DNA from: LLD-282 sp964395835
GTDB taxonomy: Bacteria; Pseudomonadota; Gammaproteobacteria; Berkiellales; Berkiellaceae
DNA: 64,000 nucleotides
NCBI GenBank assembly: GCA_964395835.1
Contig: CAYNBJ010000006.1
Coordinates: 1-64,000 of the forward strand
Direction: 5' to 3'
The notes below the pieces were generated by a model. It did not search any database and was not told the DNA's origin. It saw only the letters and a list, made by a program, of their open reading frames with translations. The position numbers and the translations under genes were made by a program. Below, one piece after another: positions 1 through 8,205 of this stretch (within the stretch, counting starts at the first letter, position 1; every line of letters begins with the position of its first letter).

Positions 1-183
1 AATTTTACCCTGACTCATCGAGTGCGGTGTTGTGTTACTTCCTAGAATTGGGCGATATGCATACTTCACGCCATCGCTTTCGAATGTTGCATACATCTGT
101 CCTTTAAACTTCTCTAACTTAATATTACTAGGAAAGCTTGGTGTCGTTTTGGTATCGTTTGTTTCGTTATTCTGCATAGTCAT
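1..183 (-). CDS. Hypothetical protein, N-terminal part (runs off window)
   Basis: The minus strand reads from an ATG at 183 to the window edge without a stop, giving 61 codons that begin MTMQNNETND. A GGAGAT ribosome binding site lies at 188-193, correctly spaced. The peptide is hydrophilic, rich in Asn and Thr at its start, then has a segment KLEKFKGQMYATFE. It has no signal peptide and no motif I recognise. Most of the protein lies outside the window, so no function is proposed. The good start context makes a real gene more likely than chance. It reads away from the transposase remnant beside it. Confidence 0.55.
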   Translation of the reverse strand, partial: MTMQNNETNDTKTTPSFPSNIKLEKFKGQMYATFESDGVKYAYRPILGSNTTPHSMSQGKI

Positions 184-240
184 AATTATCTCCATTTCTC
201 TTTATGTGCATTGTCAATCACTATCGAATTGACTTCTGTA

Positions 241-255
241 CTCTTCAGATAGGAC
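241..255. repeat. 15-bp inverted repeat, partner at 775-789
   Basis: CTCTTCAGATAGGAC at 241-255 is the exact reverse complement of 775-789. Similarity extends with a few mismatches for about 10 bases 5' of this copy, starting near TTGAC. The partner lies inside the decayed transposase reading frame, so these are not IS ends. The 241 copy may be a scrap of a second, inverted copy of the same element. A chance 15-bp match within 1.4 kb is unlikely but possible. Confidence 0.45.
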
Positions 256-350
256 ACAGTTTCCAAAAAAGGCATTTTTTTGAAAATAATTTTTACACGA
301 GCTTCGCACGGAGCTCATCAGGCTTGAGGTATTAAGACTGTGATCGGCTT

Positions 351-1150
351 CTAAATGGCCTTTTTAATCACATTCCAGCTTTGCTGATAAGCGTAATTTA
401 TTGAGTGATGCGCAGTTTGTGTTGCCCAAATCAAGCCGTGATGGCAAGAAAAATATCGTTCCTCTGCGCTCTGCTTGTGCCTGCCTAACAACACTCTATT
501 CCAAACGTTTGCTTGACCTCTCGATGATAGGCTTCGACCGACCAACGTGCATCCGTAATATGTGTGACTTGCTCACGTGTTGAATATTCCATGTTTGTCG
601 CTACCTAATCAATGCGGCCATTTTTTGCCACAAACTTGAATACCAAGCATCCATCATGACCACTGATGGCGTCAGGCCTCATGATTGAGCGAGTCTTAGC
701 ATATCGCAAAAATGGGTGTTTTGTGTTTTCCCATCCGCGCCCTTATCATAGATGCAATAATCACTTGGGAATGCGTCCTATCTGAAGAGGACAAGGGTCA
801 AACTGCCTCACTATCCAATCCATGCCCAAGCATATTGACAAGTCCGATTCCTGCAATCACATCATGTGTATTGCCTGAATAGTGGTCATTCACAAGTTCT
901 ATTTTTTGACTGCGTGTATCATCAGCTATCAACAGAGAGGGTTCTGATGAGCGCACATAATGACTCGCTATCGACCATATCTCTATTGTTCCGAAATTCT
1001 TATCCGCTCACCAACAGCTAATGCTATCATGAGATAAAGCAACAGGACTGACTTTCGATCAAGCTAATCCTGAATAACAGATGCTGCTCGCTTGTAAAAA
1101 TGCTTTATACAATTTTTTCCTGTAGCGATGACGCGACATGTGTCAACATC
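351..1150 (-). pseudogene. Decayed IS701-like DDE transposase
   Basis: No intact frame exists, but reading the minus strand while switching frames gives a recognisable DDE transposase in the right order. It runs from LSHDSIS near the N-terminus, through SLLIADDTRSQKIELV with HYSGNTHDVIAGIGLVN, then SDYCIYDKGADGKT, then PSVVMMDAWYSSLW, then DARWSVEAYHREVKQTFGIE, and ends with QQSWNVIKKAI. The pieces DDT, DAWYSS and VEAYHREVKQ are typical of the IS701-type family, where the DD and E residues coordinate metal for DNA cleavage. At least three frameshifts and several in-frame stops (such as those after SEAV, LIR and ECC) make it dead. Clear terminal inverted repeats and a target duplication were not found, so the boundaries are approximate. 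The start codon region is lost. Confidence 0.8.
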
Positions 1151-1378
1151 TTTATATCAACTATCTTCTTCCGCTATTTAATCCACTTTTATCAAAGTGC
1201 GAAACTCATGATGTAAAAAATTGACATTTTTCCGCCCCATCATTTAAGAGCTTTGTTCTAACGATTTGCGAAAGACACAAGCCATCTGTTCATGAAAAAC
1301 CAATATCAATCAAAATGGATCTTGTGCATTGCAAATGAATGATGCCCTCTCGTTTCTCAGAAAGAGCGCGGCCAATCA

Positions 1379-1394
1379 GCGCCCCTAGGGGCGC
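1379..1394. repeat. 16-bp perfect GC-rich palindrome downstream of ssb
   Basis: GCGCCCCTAGGGGCGC is perfectly self-complementary and lies about 50 bp past the ssb stop codon in AT-rich surroundings. No run of T follows on either strand, so it is not a standard intrinsic terminator. It could be a protein-binding site, an mRNA end-protecting hairpin, or part of the decayed mobile element. The rest of 1151-1445 shows no gene. Confidence 0.5.
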
Positions 1395-1445
1395 CGCAAC
1401 ACATAGGACTGTCAATCAAGCAAGCGCGCAATCTGAACGGTCTTT

Positions 1446-1919
1446 TTAGAATGGAAGCTCTTCATCTAAATCACTTTGAGATAAAGGATGATACGATCCT
1501 ACCGAATGCGAATCAGATGATGAGCGCTTGGATCCATACTCTCCCGAATGCGAAGGAGCGTATGACTCATCTGACGCCACTCCTTTAGAATCCAAAAGCT
1601 GCAAATCTTGGCAAACAATTTCAGTGGTATAACGTTCTTGGCCGTTTTTATCCTGCCATTTTCGTGTTCTCAAAGAGCCTTCGATATAAGCTTTTGTTCC
1701 TTTTTTCATATACTTGGATGCGATTTCTGCCATTTTTCCATAAATCACAACGCGATGCCATTCTGTGCGCTCTTGATTTTGACCAGTAGCTTTATCTTTC
1801 CAGCTCTCAGATGTGGCTAAAGAAATATTCGCAACAGGATCTCCTGAAGCCAAGTAACGCACCTCAGGATCTGCCCCTAAATTGCCAACTAAAATCACCT
1901 TATTAATGCCTCTAGCCAT
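1446..1919 (-). CDS. ssb: Single-stranded DNA-binding protein
   Basis: SSB coats single-stranded DNA during replication, recombination and repair and recruits partners such as PriA. The 157-residue protein opens with MARGINKVILVGNLGADPEV, a typical SSB start, and carries the OB-fold in roughly residues 1-110 with the usual WHRVV segment. A Ser/Gly-rich linker follows, and the end is the acidic DLDEELPF tip that binds partner proteins. I chose the ATG at 1919 because it has the conserved N-terminus and an AGAGAG ribosome binding site. An in-frame start 27 bases upstream would add nine unrelated residues. The gene is monocistronic, downstream of uvrA on the same strand. Confidence 0.97.
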   Translation of the reverse strand: MARGINKVILVGNLGADPEVRYLASGDPVANISLATSESWKDKATGQNQERTEWHRVVIYGKMAEIASKYMKKGTKAYIEGSLRTRKWQDKNGQERYTTEIVCQDLQLLDSKGVASDESYAPSHSGEYGSKRSSSDSHSVGSYHPLSQSDLDEELPF

Positions 1920-2234
1920 GATAATATTCTCTCTAATTGTTGTCATCGATTATTCTTTGAAAGTATCCTATCATGAACACCAAAAAAATCCTACTTTAAT
2001 TTTCTTGTATATTTCAACACATTAATGAAAAACCATACCTTAAAAAACAAATAAACTTCTCAATAATGAATTTTCCACCTCTAGTAATATTCGAAAAAAT
2101 CATAAGTTGAATTAGATACAATTCAAAAAAAAATAGCATCCAGACGACGAATAAAAATCTACAAACTCGAATCTGACTCGTGCCCAGCTGTGAAAATGAA
2201 TCTATACAAAGGATAAATTATCTATGTCTTGACC
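1920..2234. other. Intergenic region between uvrA and ssb
   Basis: This 315-bp AT-rich spacer holds no ORF with coding character on either strand. It should contain the uvrA 3' end and the ssb promoter. On the minus strand a TTGAAA followed 18 bp later by TAGGAT is a modest promoter candidate upstream of ssb. No LexA-type operator and no strong terminator hairpin were seen. Confidence 0.5.
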
Positions 2235-5093
2235 TCAATAATGAATCTTCCCATTGCGCTCGGACCATCGCTTCTCTCTATCAGTATGCATTTTTCTGAG
2301 AAATTGAGCTGTCAGACTGCTTTCCTCTTGCAAAAAGGTCAAGAAAGGACCTTGAAAAATGAGCTCTCCGCCTGCAGAGCCGCCATCAGGGCCTAAGTCA
2401 ACAACCCAATCCGCACAGTTAATAACATCTAAATTATGCTCAATAATACAAATGGTATTGCCCCGATCTCTCAAAGAAAATAAAATTTGCAAAAGCTTTT
2501 GGATATCTTCAAAATGCAAACCTGTCGTTGGCTCATCAAGAATATACAAGGTCTTGCCACTATCACGACGTGCAAGCTCTTTTGCCAATTTAATTCTCTG
2601 CGCTTCACCCCCGGAAAGCGTGGTAGCATTTTGACCGAGTCGAATATATCCCAAACCAACTTGCTCAAGCGTTTGCAATTTTTTTGCAATAGTAGGGAAA
2701 GCGGAAAAAATCTCTAGTGCCTGTGTGACTGTCATATTTAAAATATCAGCAATATGATGATTTTTATACTTTACTGCAAGTGTCGCTTGATTATATCGCA
2801 AGCCCTGGCATTCTTCACATTGAATATAAACATCTGAAAGAAAATGCATTTCCACCCTAATCACACCATCGCCCAAACAGCGCTCACATCGACCGCCACT
2901 CACATTAAAACTAAATCGCCCTGCCTTGAATCCCATCGATTTAGATTGTGGCAATTGAGCAAAAAAATCTCGAATCGGGCTAAAAAGCCCCGTATAGGTT
3001 GCCGGATTGGAGCGAGGAGTGCGCCCAATAGGGCTTTGATCAATACAAATCATTTTATCAATCAAATCTAAACCTCTCACAGACTCAACTTTCAAAGACT
3101 GAGTATGATGGCGCCCATTTAAAATCGCCTCTGCATAAGGCACCAACGTATGATTAATTAAAGAGGATTTTCCCGATCCAGACACCCCACTAATACAGGT
3201 GAGCGCTCCTATAGGTAACTTAACATCGATGCCTTTCAGATTATGTCTGCGCGCGCCAATAATCTCGATCCATTCTTTAAAATTTTGTTTTAAAGAAGAA
3301 GGGCGCTGCATTTGCCTCCGTCCACTTAAATAAAATCCAGTCAAAGAATCCGGATGATTTGCGATTTCTTCCGGAGTACCTTGAGCTAAAATTTCACCGC
3401 CATGGATTCCCGCTCCAGGCCCAAGATCAACAACCCAATCTGATGCCCAAATTGCATCTTCATCATGCTCAACAACAATCAAGGTATTGCCTAATCGAAC
3501 CAAAGAACGCAAAGTTTCTATTAAGCGATCATTGTCCCTTTGATGCAATCCAATTGAAGGCTCATCTAAAATATACATTACGCCTACGAGCTTCGATCCT
3601 AACTGGCTTGCAAGGCGAATTCGCTGAGACTCTCCTCCAGACAGCGTTTCTGCGGCGCGATCTAAAGACAGGTATCCCAGACCAACATCGACTAAAAACC
3701 CTAAACGATTAATAAGCTCTTCTTTCAATGGCTCTGCTATAGGCACCAAGGCACAATCAATATGCATGGTCTCAATCACATGACGTGTTTCAGATATTGA
3801 TAAATGACACAGCTCATGAATTGTCCATGGGCCTACACGCACACTACGTGATGCAGGGTTTAAACGAGCACCCTTACAAGCATTACAAGGCAGATAATCT
3901 ATAAAAGGCTTAAGAATTTCTTTTACGGACTCCTGATCAGATTGAGCATAACGTTGAGTAATCACTGATAATACGCCTGGCCACACCATTTTTTTAGGCT
4001 TAGCTTGAGGATAATATAACGATTTGACCATGATCTTCCGTCCATCTTGATCTCCGTATAAAAGGAGCTCTTGATGAGCAGCAGATAACTCTGCGAAAAC
4101 AGTATCCATATCAATCGAATAATAAGAGCAAATCTGTGATAACTGATCAAAATAAAAGGGATCGTGTTTTGTAAAAAGTGCTATCGCCCCTTGATTTAAT
4201 GTGAAAAGAGGTTGCAAAATCCGAGCACGATCTGCTTGATACTCAAATCCTAGACCTTTACAACTTTCGCACGATCCCAGCGGACTATTAAAAGAAAACA
4301 TTCTTGGCTCTAAAGCGCCCATAGAAAAATCACAAACAATACATCCTTGTTTAGTCGACAAGAGCTGTAAAGAACCAAGAGTGGAATTCTCAGTAAATGC
4401 AGCCACATAAGCAAGCTTATTCCCTAATTCAAAAGCAATTTCCAAGCTTTGTAATAACCTTGCGCGATCCTCTTGAGAAACACTCAGCCTATCAATGACA
4501 ACAATCACTTCTTCTTTTTTTTTCCAATCCACAAAATCATCATCCAAACGATAAATTTTGCCATCGACAATCAAGCGCGAATATCCTTCTTTTTGAATTT
4601 TGTCCTCAAGCTCTGGAAAACGTTTTTTCTCAATCCGCGCGCCTATCACAATTTTTTGAGATTCATAATGATCATAAATTTTATGAGCAATAGACTCCAC
4701 TGATTGTTGTCCAAGCTGCTCTCCATGCGTTGGGCAATATGCTTGCCCGATACGTGAAAAAAAGACTCTCAAATAATCATAAATTTCTGTCACTGTACCA
4801 ACAGTTGATCGAGGGTTGTGAGATGTTGTTTTTTGCTCGATTGAAATAGCTGGAGATAAGCCTTCGATTCTATCGACATCTGGCTTATCCATAAGAGATA
4901 AAAATTGTCTCGCATAAGATGACAAAGACTCAACATAACGTCTTTGACCCTCCGCATAGAGCGTATCAAAAGCCAAAGACGATTTTCCAGAGCCAGAAAC
5001 CCCACTCAGAACGACAAAGCGATCTCTAGGGATATTAAGGTGAATATTTTTGAGATTGTGCGTTCTTGCACCAACAATGCGAAGATATTTCAT
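2235..5093 (-). CDS. uvrA: UvrABC system protein A
   Basis: UvrA is the damage-sensing ATPase of nucleotide excision repair; it forms a dimer, loads UvrB at lesions and leaves. The 952-residue protein has the full family layout. First come Walker A GVSGSGKSSLAFD near residue 30, the zinc module CIVC...CESC, and the ABC signature LSGGESQRIRLAS with LDEPSIGLH. The second half has Walker A GVSGSGKSSLI, the zinc finger CERC...CEEC, and the signature LSGGEAQRIKLAK with LDEPTTGLH. The ATG at 5093 starts MKYLRIVGARTHNLKNI, matching the family. The in-frame TTG 12 bases upstream is not needed. No clear Shine-Dalgarno site precedes the ATG. A C-terminal tail after the second ATPase is basic (HTDREKRWSERNGKIHY). 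Confidence 0.97.
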   Translation of the reverse strand: MKYLRIVGARTHNLKNIHLNIPRDRFVVLSGVSGSGKSSLAFDTLYAEGQRRYVESLSSYARQFLSLMDKPDVDRIEGLSPAISIEQKTTSHNPRSTVGTVTEIYDYLRVFFSRIGQAYCPTHGEQLGQQSVESIAHKIYDHYESQKIVIGARIEKKRFPELEDKIQKEGYSRLIVDGKIYRLDDDFVDWKKKEEVIVVIDRLSVSQEDRARLLQSLEIAFELGNKLAYVAAFTENSTLGSLQLLSTKQGCIVCDFSMGALEPRMFSFNSPLGSCESCKGLGFEYQADRARILQPLFTLNQGAIALFTKHDPFYFDQLSQICSYYSIDMDTVFAELSAAHQELLLYGDQDGRKIMVKSLYYPQAKPKKMVWPGVLSVITQRYAQSDQESVKEILKPFIDYLPCNACKGARLNPASRSVRVGPWTIHELCHLSISETRHVIETMHIDCALVPIAEPLKEELINRLGFLVDVGLGYLSLDRAAETLSGGESQRIRLASQLGSKLVGVMYILDEPSIGLHQRDNDRLIETLRSLVRLGNTLIVVEHDEDAIWASDWVVDLGPGAGIHGGEILAQGTPEEIANHPDSLTGFYLSGRRQMQRPSSLKQNFKEWIEIIGARRHNLKGIDVKLPIGALTCISGVSGSGKSSLINHTLVPYAEAILNGRHHTQSLKVESVRGLDLIDKMICIDQSPIGRTPRSNPATYTGLFSPIRDFFAQLPQSKSMGFKAGRFSFNVSGGRCERCLGDGVIRVEMHFLSDVYIQCEECQGLRYNQATLAVKYKNHHIADILNMTVTQALEIFSAFPTIAKKLQTLEQVGLGYIRLGQNATTLSGGEAQRIKLAKELARRDSGKTLYILDEPTTGLHFEDIQKLLQILFSLRDRGNTICIIEHNLDVINCADWVVDLGPDGGSAGGELIFQGPFLTFLQEESSLTAQFLRKMHTDREKRWSERNGKIHY

Positions 5094-5275
5094 AAAAATT
5101 TGCAATATTCACTAACTAAGCTTGTATTATTATAAATCGAAGCCTGCAAATAAGCACTGATTACACCCATCCTTTGACGAAGGCATTGTGCTGTAAAACA
5201 AGATGCATGCTCATCACATGACAAAGGCACAAGATCGTTGATATGTTGTGGGATAAAAATCCTAAACACCCACAT
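5090..5275 (-). CDS. Small hypothetical ORF upstream of uvrA
   Basis: This 61-residue ORF begins at an ATG at 5275 that follows a GGGAG ribosome-binding-like sequence. It ends four bases inside the uvrA start, so it could be translationally coupled to uvrA. The peptide (MWVFRIFIPQ at its start, a stretch QRMGVISAYLQAS) contains four Cys and matches no family I know. It could be a real small protein, the remnant of a longer gene, or chance. Confidence 0.3.
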   Translation of the reverse strand: MWVFRIFIPQHINDLVPLSCDEHASCFTAQCLRQRMGVISAYLQASIYNNTSLVSEYCKFL

Positions 5276-5416
5276 CACTCTCCCTCTGGATTGATGAATG
5301 AAGTGACAAAAATCATGTTATTAAATGAATATCTTGCAAATAAAAAACGAAGTCGATTCGGTTCTGAGAAGCCTCATCTTTTCACTCGATAGAACAAGCA
5401 AATTTTCAAAAAGCTA

Positions 5417-5710
5417 TCACCTAGAAAAAAAACGTGTACGTTGTGGATCACAAATTTCTGAAGAGCGTTCAATCCACTTCATGAAAAATTCTTTTATTTC
5501 ATAAATTGTAACATGGTTTTTCAGAGAATGGTGCGCCCGTATATTCTCAATCATAACATCAGCATTTTGTGGCTGATGATGAAAGACAGAAAAATGCACC
5601 CCATCAATGATTTCATAGATTTCTAAACAGGATTTTTGGGACCAAGAAAAGATATACTCATAGATTTTCTGTGTTTTGACACATCTCGTTTGGACCGAAA
5701 TATATTCCAC
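5417..5710 (-). CDS. Hypothetical protein divergent from hemB
   Basis: An open frame of 97 codons starts at a GTG at 5710 preceded by GTGGAG eight bases away. The frame stays open to a TTG at 5752, which lacks a ribosome binding site. The protein is polar, with many aromatic residues and His (VFHHQPQNADV, RAHHSLKNHVTIYEI), and has no membrane segment, signal peptide or motif I recognise. It lies back to back with hemB and followed by a spacer with no terminator. It could be a lineage-specific protein; function is unknown. Confidence 0.45.
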   Translation of the reverse strand: MEYISVQTRCVKTQKIYEYIFSWSQKSCLEIYEIIDGVHFSVFHHQPQNADVMIENIRAHHSLKNHVTIYEIKEFFMKWIERSSEICDPQRTRFFSR

Positions 5711-5778
5711 TGCAAACACTCCACTTTTAGCTTGTGCTTTCAATATCGGCAAAAAGCATGAATTTTTAAAAATCCTTG

Positions 5779-5784
5779 TATAAT
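5779..5784 (+). promoter_or_regulatory. Candidate -10 element for hemB
   Basis: A perfect TATAAT at 5779-5784 lies 31 bases upstream of the hemB start codon, in the short divergent spacer. No good -35 hexamer is found 16-18 bases further upstream, so activity is inferred from the -10 match and position alone. Confidence 0.4.
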
Positions 5785-5815
5785 AGAGGCCATACGAACC
5801 TTTAAAACGAAATCA

Positions 5816-6811
5816 ATGTCTCTTTACTCTTATGAGCGCCTTCGATTATACCGCAAAAACTCATCCATCCGAAAAATGATGCAAGATGTGATGATTGACC
5901 CTGCACATTTAATTTTGCCGCTTTTTATTAGCGATAAAGAAAAAAAAGAGGACATTATGCAAATGCCGTATGTCTCTCGTCTAGGTGGGCGCTATTTAGA
6001 AGATCATATCCAAAAGTGTATCGAAGTCGGTATTGTAGGATTCGCTTTATTTCCTGTGATTGAAGAACATTTGAAATCTGAACAGTGTGAGGAAGCATGG
6101 AATGACAATTCTCTTATGGCGAGAAGTCTGAGAATTTTGAAAAATCGTTTTCCGCAAGCATTATTTATTGCTGATATTGCTCTTGATCCCTTTCATATTC
6201 AAGGGCACGATGGGCTACTGACAGCAGATGGATGTATTGATAATGACAAAACAGTTCAAGCTCTCGTTCAACAAGCTTTATGTTATACAGCTGCGGGTGC
6301 CGATATTATTGCACCTTCTGACATGATGGATGGACGAATTAGAGCGATTAGTAAAGCTTTAGAAGAATCTGCTGGATCACAGCGACCCTTGATTCTGTCT
6401 TATTGCACAAAATTTGCCTCTTGTTTGTATGGTCCCTTTCGTCACGCAGTAGACTCTGCTCGCTTTCTTAAAGGTGCTAATAAAAAAACTTATCAAATGG
6501 ATTACGCAAGTTCATTTCAAATTCCAAGAGAGTATCAGAGTGATATTGATGAAGGCGCTGATATTTTAATGGTGAAACCAGCAACTTTATATCTCGATGT
6601 GATTCAGCAACTTTCTGCTAAAAAAACACATCCGATTTGGGCTTATCATGTGTCTGGGGAGTGCTCATTAATTTGGAATGGTGCACAAAACGGAATTCTC
6701 AATTTTGAAGATGCGCTCATAGAAAGCCTTTTTGCTATGAAACGAGCAGGCTCTCAATGTATTATCACATATTTTGCAACTCAGGCAGCAGAACGTCTAA
6801 AAAAAGGCTAA
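5816..6811 (+). CDS. hemB: Delta-aminolevulinic acid dehydratase (porphobilinogen synthase)
   Basis: HemB condenses two 5-aminolevulinate molecules into porphobilinogen, the second common step of haem synthesis. The 331-residue protein is full length. The two Schiff-base lysines are visible at K199 (SYCTKFASC) and K254 (LMVKPATLYLD). The metal site around residues 120-141 reads DIALDPFHIQGHDG: the three Cys of the zinc enzymes are replaced by Asp and other residues, as in the Mg-dependent plant and Pseudomonas type. So this enzyme should not need catalytic zinc. The gene is followed five bases later by radA, probably as one transcript. The presence of a haem gene suggests the organism still makes haem, at least from aminolevulinate. 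Confidence 0.97.
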   Translation: MSLYSYERLRLYRKNSSIRKMMQDVMIDPAHLILPLFISDKEKKEDIMQMPYVSRLGGRYLEDHIQKCIEVGIVGFALFPVIEEHLKSEQCEEAWNDNSLMARSLRILKNRFPQALFIADIALDPFHIQGHDGLLTADGCIDNDKTVQALVQQALCYTAAGADIIAPSDMMDGRIRAISKALEESAGSQRPLILSYCTKFASCLYGPFRHAVDSARFLKGANKKTYQMDYASSFQIPREYQSDIDEGADILMVKPATLYLDVIQQLSAKKTHPIWAYHVSGECSLIWNGAQNGILNFEDALIESLFAMKRAGSQCIITYFATQAAERLKKG

Positions 6812-6816
6812 TTTGT

Positions 6817-8205
6817 ATGGTTTCTAAAAAAATAAAAATGATGTATAAATGCTCTGCATGCCTAAGCATACAAACCAAGTGGATGGGTCAATGCTCGGAC
6901 TGTCTAGCGTATAATACCTTAGAGGAATATCAAGCTCCATCTACATCCTCAGCACACGCTCTTAGCCACTACGCTGCAGAAAACACATTCGGGTTAATTC
7001 CTTATCATGAGATTGCAGCGCAAACTATGACGCGTTTCTCTTCCCAAAATCCAGAGCTGGATCGTGTCTTAGGCGGTGGTTTCGTGCCCGGGTCAGTCTG
7101 CATACTTTCTGGAGATCCGGGAATTGGTAAGTCCACACTTATGCTGCAAATTGTAGATGCAATTAGTGCATCATTAAAAACCTGCTACCTTTCTGGTGAA
7201 GAGTCTTTATCACAAATTCGCCTTAGAGGAGATCGTTTAGGTATTAAAGGTCTCTTTTCTTTAGGATCGGAAACGCAGATAGACTCTATCTTGCAGCTTC
7301 TGCAGAATTATCAGCCCAAGTTTTTTGTTATTGACTCTATTCAAACTTTGTATTCTGAAAAAATTGACTCTGCCCCAGGATCGCTCAATCAAGTGAGATT
7401 TTGTGCCCAGCTTTTGACGCGTTATGCAAAATCCAATCAAGCCACCCTTCTCCTCATAGGGCATGTGAATAAAGAAGGAGCATTAGCGGGACCAAAAGTC
7501 TTTGAACATTTAGTAGATACAGTTTTATCTTTAGAAAGCGATGAGCAGGGACGTTACAGACTTTTAAGAACCTTAAAAAATCGCTTTGGCACCGTAAATG
7601 AACTGGGGATCTTAGCAATGACGAAAGATGGCCTAAAGGCTGTTTCACAACCCTCCGCTCTCTTTCGCTCTTGGCATACGACTGCAGTCTCAGGAACAAC
7701 CCTCACCGTGTTATGGGAGGGATCTAGACCATTAATTGTTGAAATACAGGCGCTTGTAGCAGACGCCCCAGGCTTTCAGGGACGCAGAGTTGTTGTGGGT
7801 TTTGAACTATCAAGACTCAATTTACTCTTAGCTATCGTGTCTCGTATCGATGATTGGCCCTTGCATCGCTACGATGTTTTTGTCAATATTGTTTCCGGGC
7901 TGAAAGTTTCAGAGCCGAGTGCCGACTGTGCCGTGTTAGCAGCTGTCTATTCTTCTTTTAAAAATTTAGCCATCCCCCAAGAATGGCTAATTCTGGGCGA
8001 GGTTGGCTTAGGTGGCGAACTGAGACCCATTCAATATGTTCAAGAAAGAATCAGTGAAGCCATCAAGCATGGGTATAAAAAGATTTTTATACCCAAAGGC
8101 AATCAATCTGGATTAAAAGAGCTTATTGCACACAATACTGTGCTCTTATTTGGATGTTTAAAAGATCTATTTGTGTATATCAAAGATCATGCACAGCCTC
8201 TTTAA
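6817..8205 (+). CDS. radA: DNA repair protein RadA
   Basis: RadA (Sms) is a RecA-like ATPase and branch-migration helicase that processes recombination intermediates. The 462-residue protein has the N-terminal zinc finger (Cys 12, 15, 26, 29), Walker A GDPGIGKST at about 99-107, the RadA-specific KNRFG motif at about 254-258, and a C-terminal Lon-protease-like domain. The ATG at 6817 is chosen because it follows an AAAGGC site; the conserved start is MYKCSAC a few residues in. It follows hemB by five bases and its last 26 bases overlap the convergent MFS gene. Confidence 0.96.
   Translation: MVSKKIKMMYKCSACLSIQTKWMGQCSDCLAYNTLEEYQAPSTSSAHALSHYAAENTFGLIPYHEIAAQTMTRFSSQNPELDRVLGGGFVPGSVCILSGDPGIGKSTLMLQIVDAISASLKTCYLSGEESLSQIRLRGDRLGIKGLFSLGSETQIDSILQLLQNYQPKFFVIDSIQTLYSEKIDSAPGSLNQVRFCAQLLTRYAKSNQATLLLIGHVNKEGALAGPKVFEHLVDTVLSLESDEQGRYRLLRTLKNRFGTVNELGILAMTKDGLKAVSQPSALFRSWHTTAVSGTTLTVLWEGSRPLIVEIQALVADAPGFQGRRVVVGFELSRLNLLLAIVSRIDDWPLHRYDVFVNIVSGLKVSEPSADCAVLAAVYSSFKNLAIPQEWLILGEVGLGGELRPIQYVQERISEAIKHGYKKIFIPKGNQSGLKELIAHNTVLLFGCLKDLFVYIKDHAQPL

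Noticed and set aside
32..232. Plus-strand ORF of 66 codons at the left edge
   Set aside because: It lies opposite the partial minus-strand gene that has a better start context. The hydrophobic stretch is a by-product of the antisense frame.
241..789. Inverted repeat as IS ends
   Set aside because: One arm lies in the middle of the transposase frame, so it cannot be a terminal repeat.
1920..2234. SOS (LexA) operator near ssb or uvrA
   Set aside because: No CTG-N10-CAG palindrome of the right form was seen upstream of either gene.
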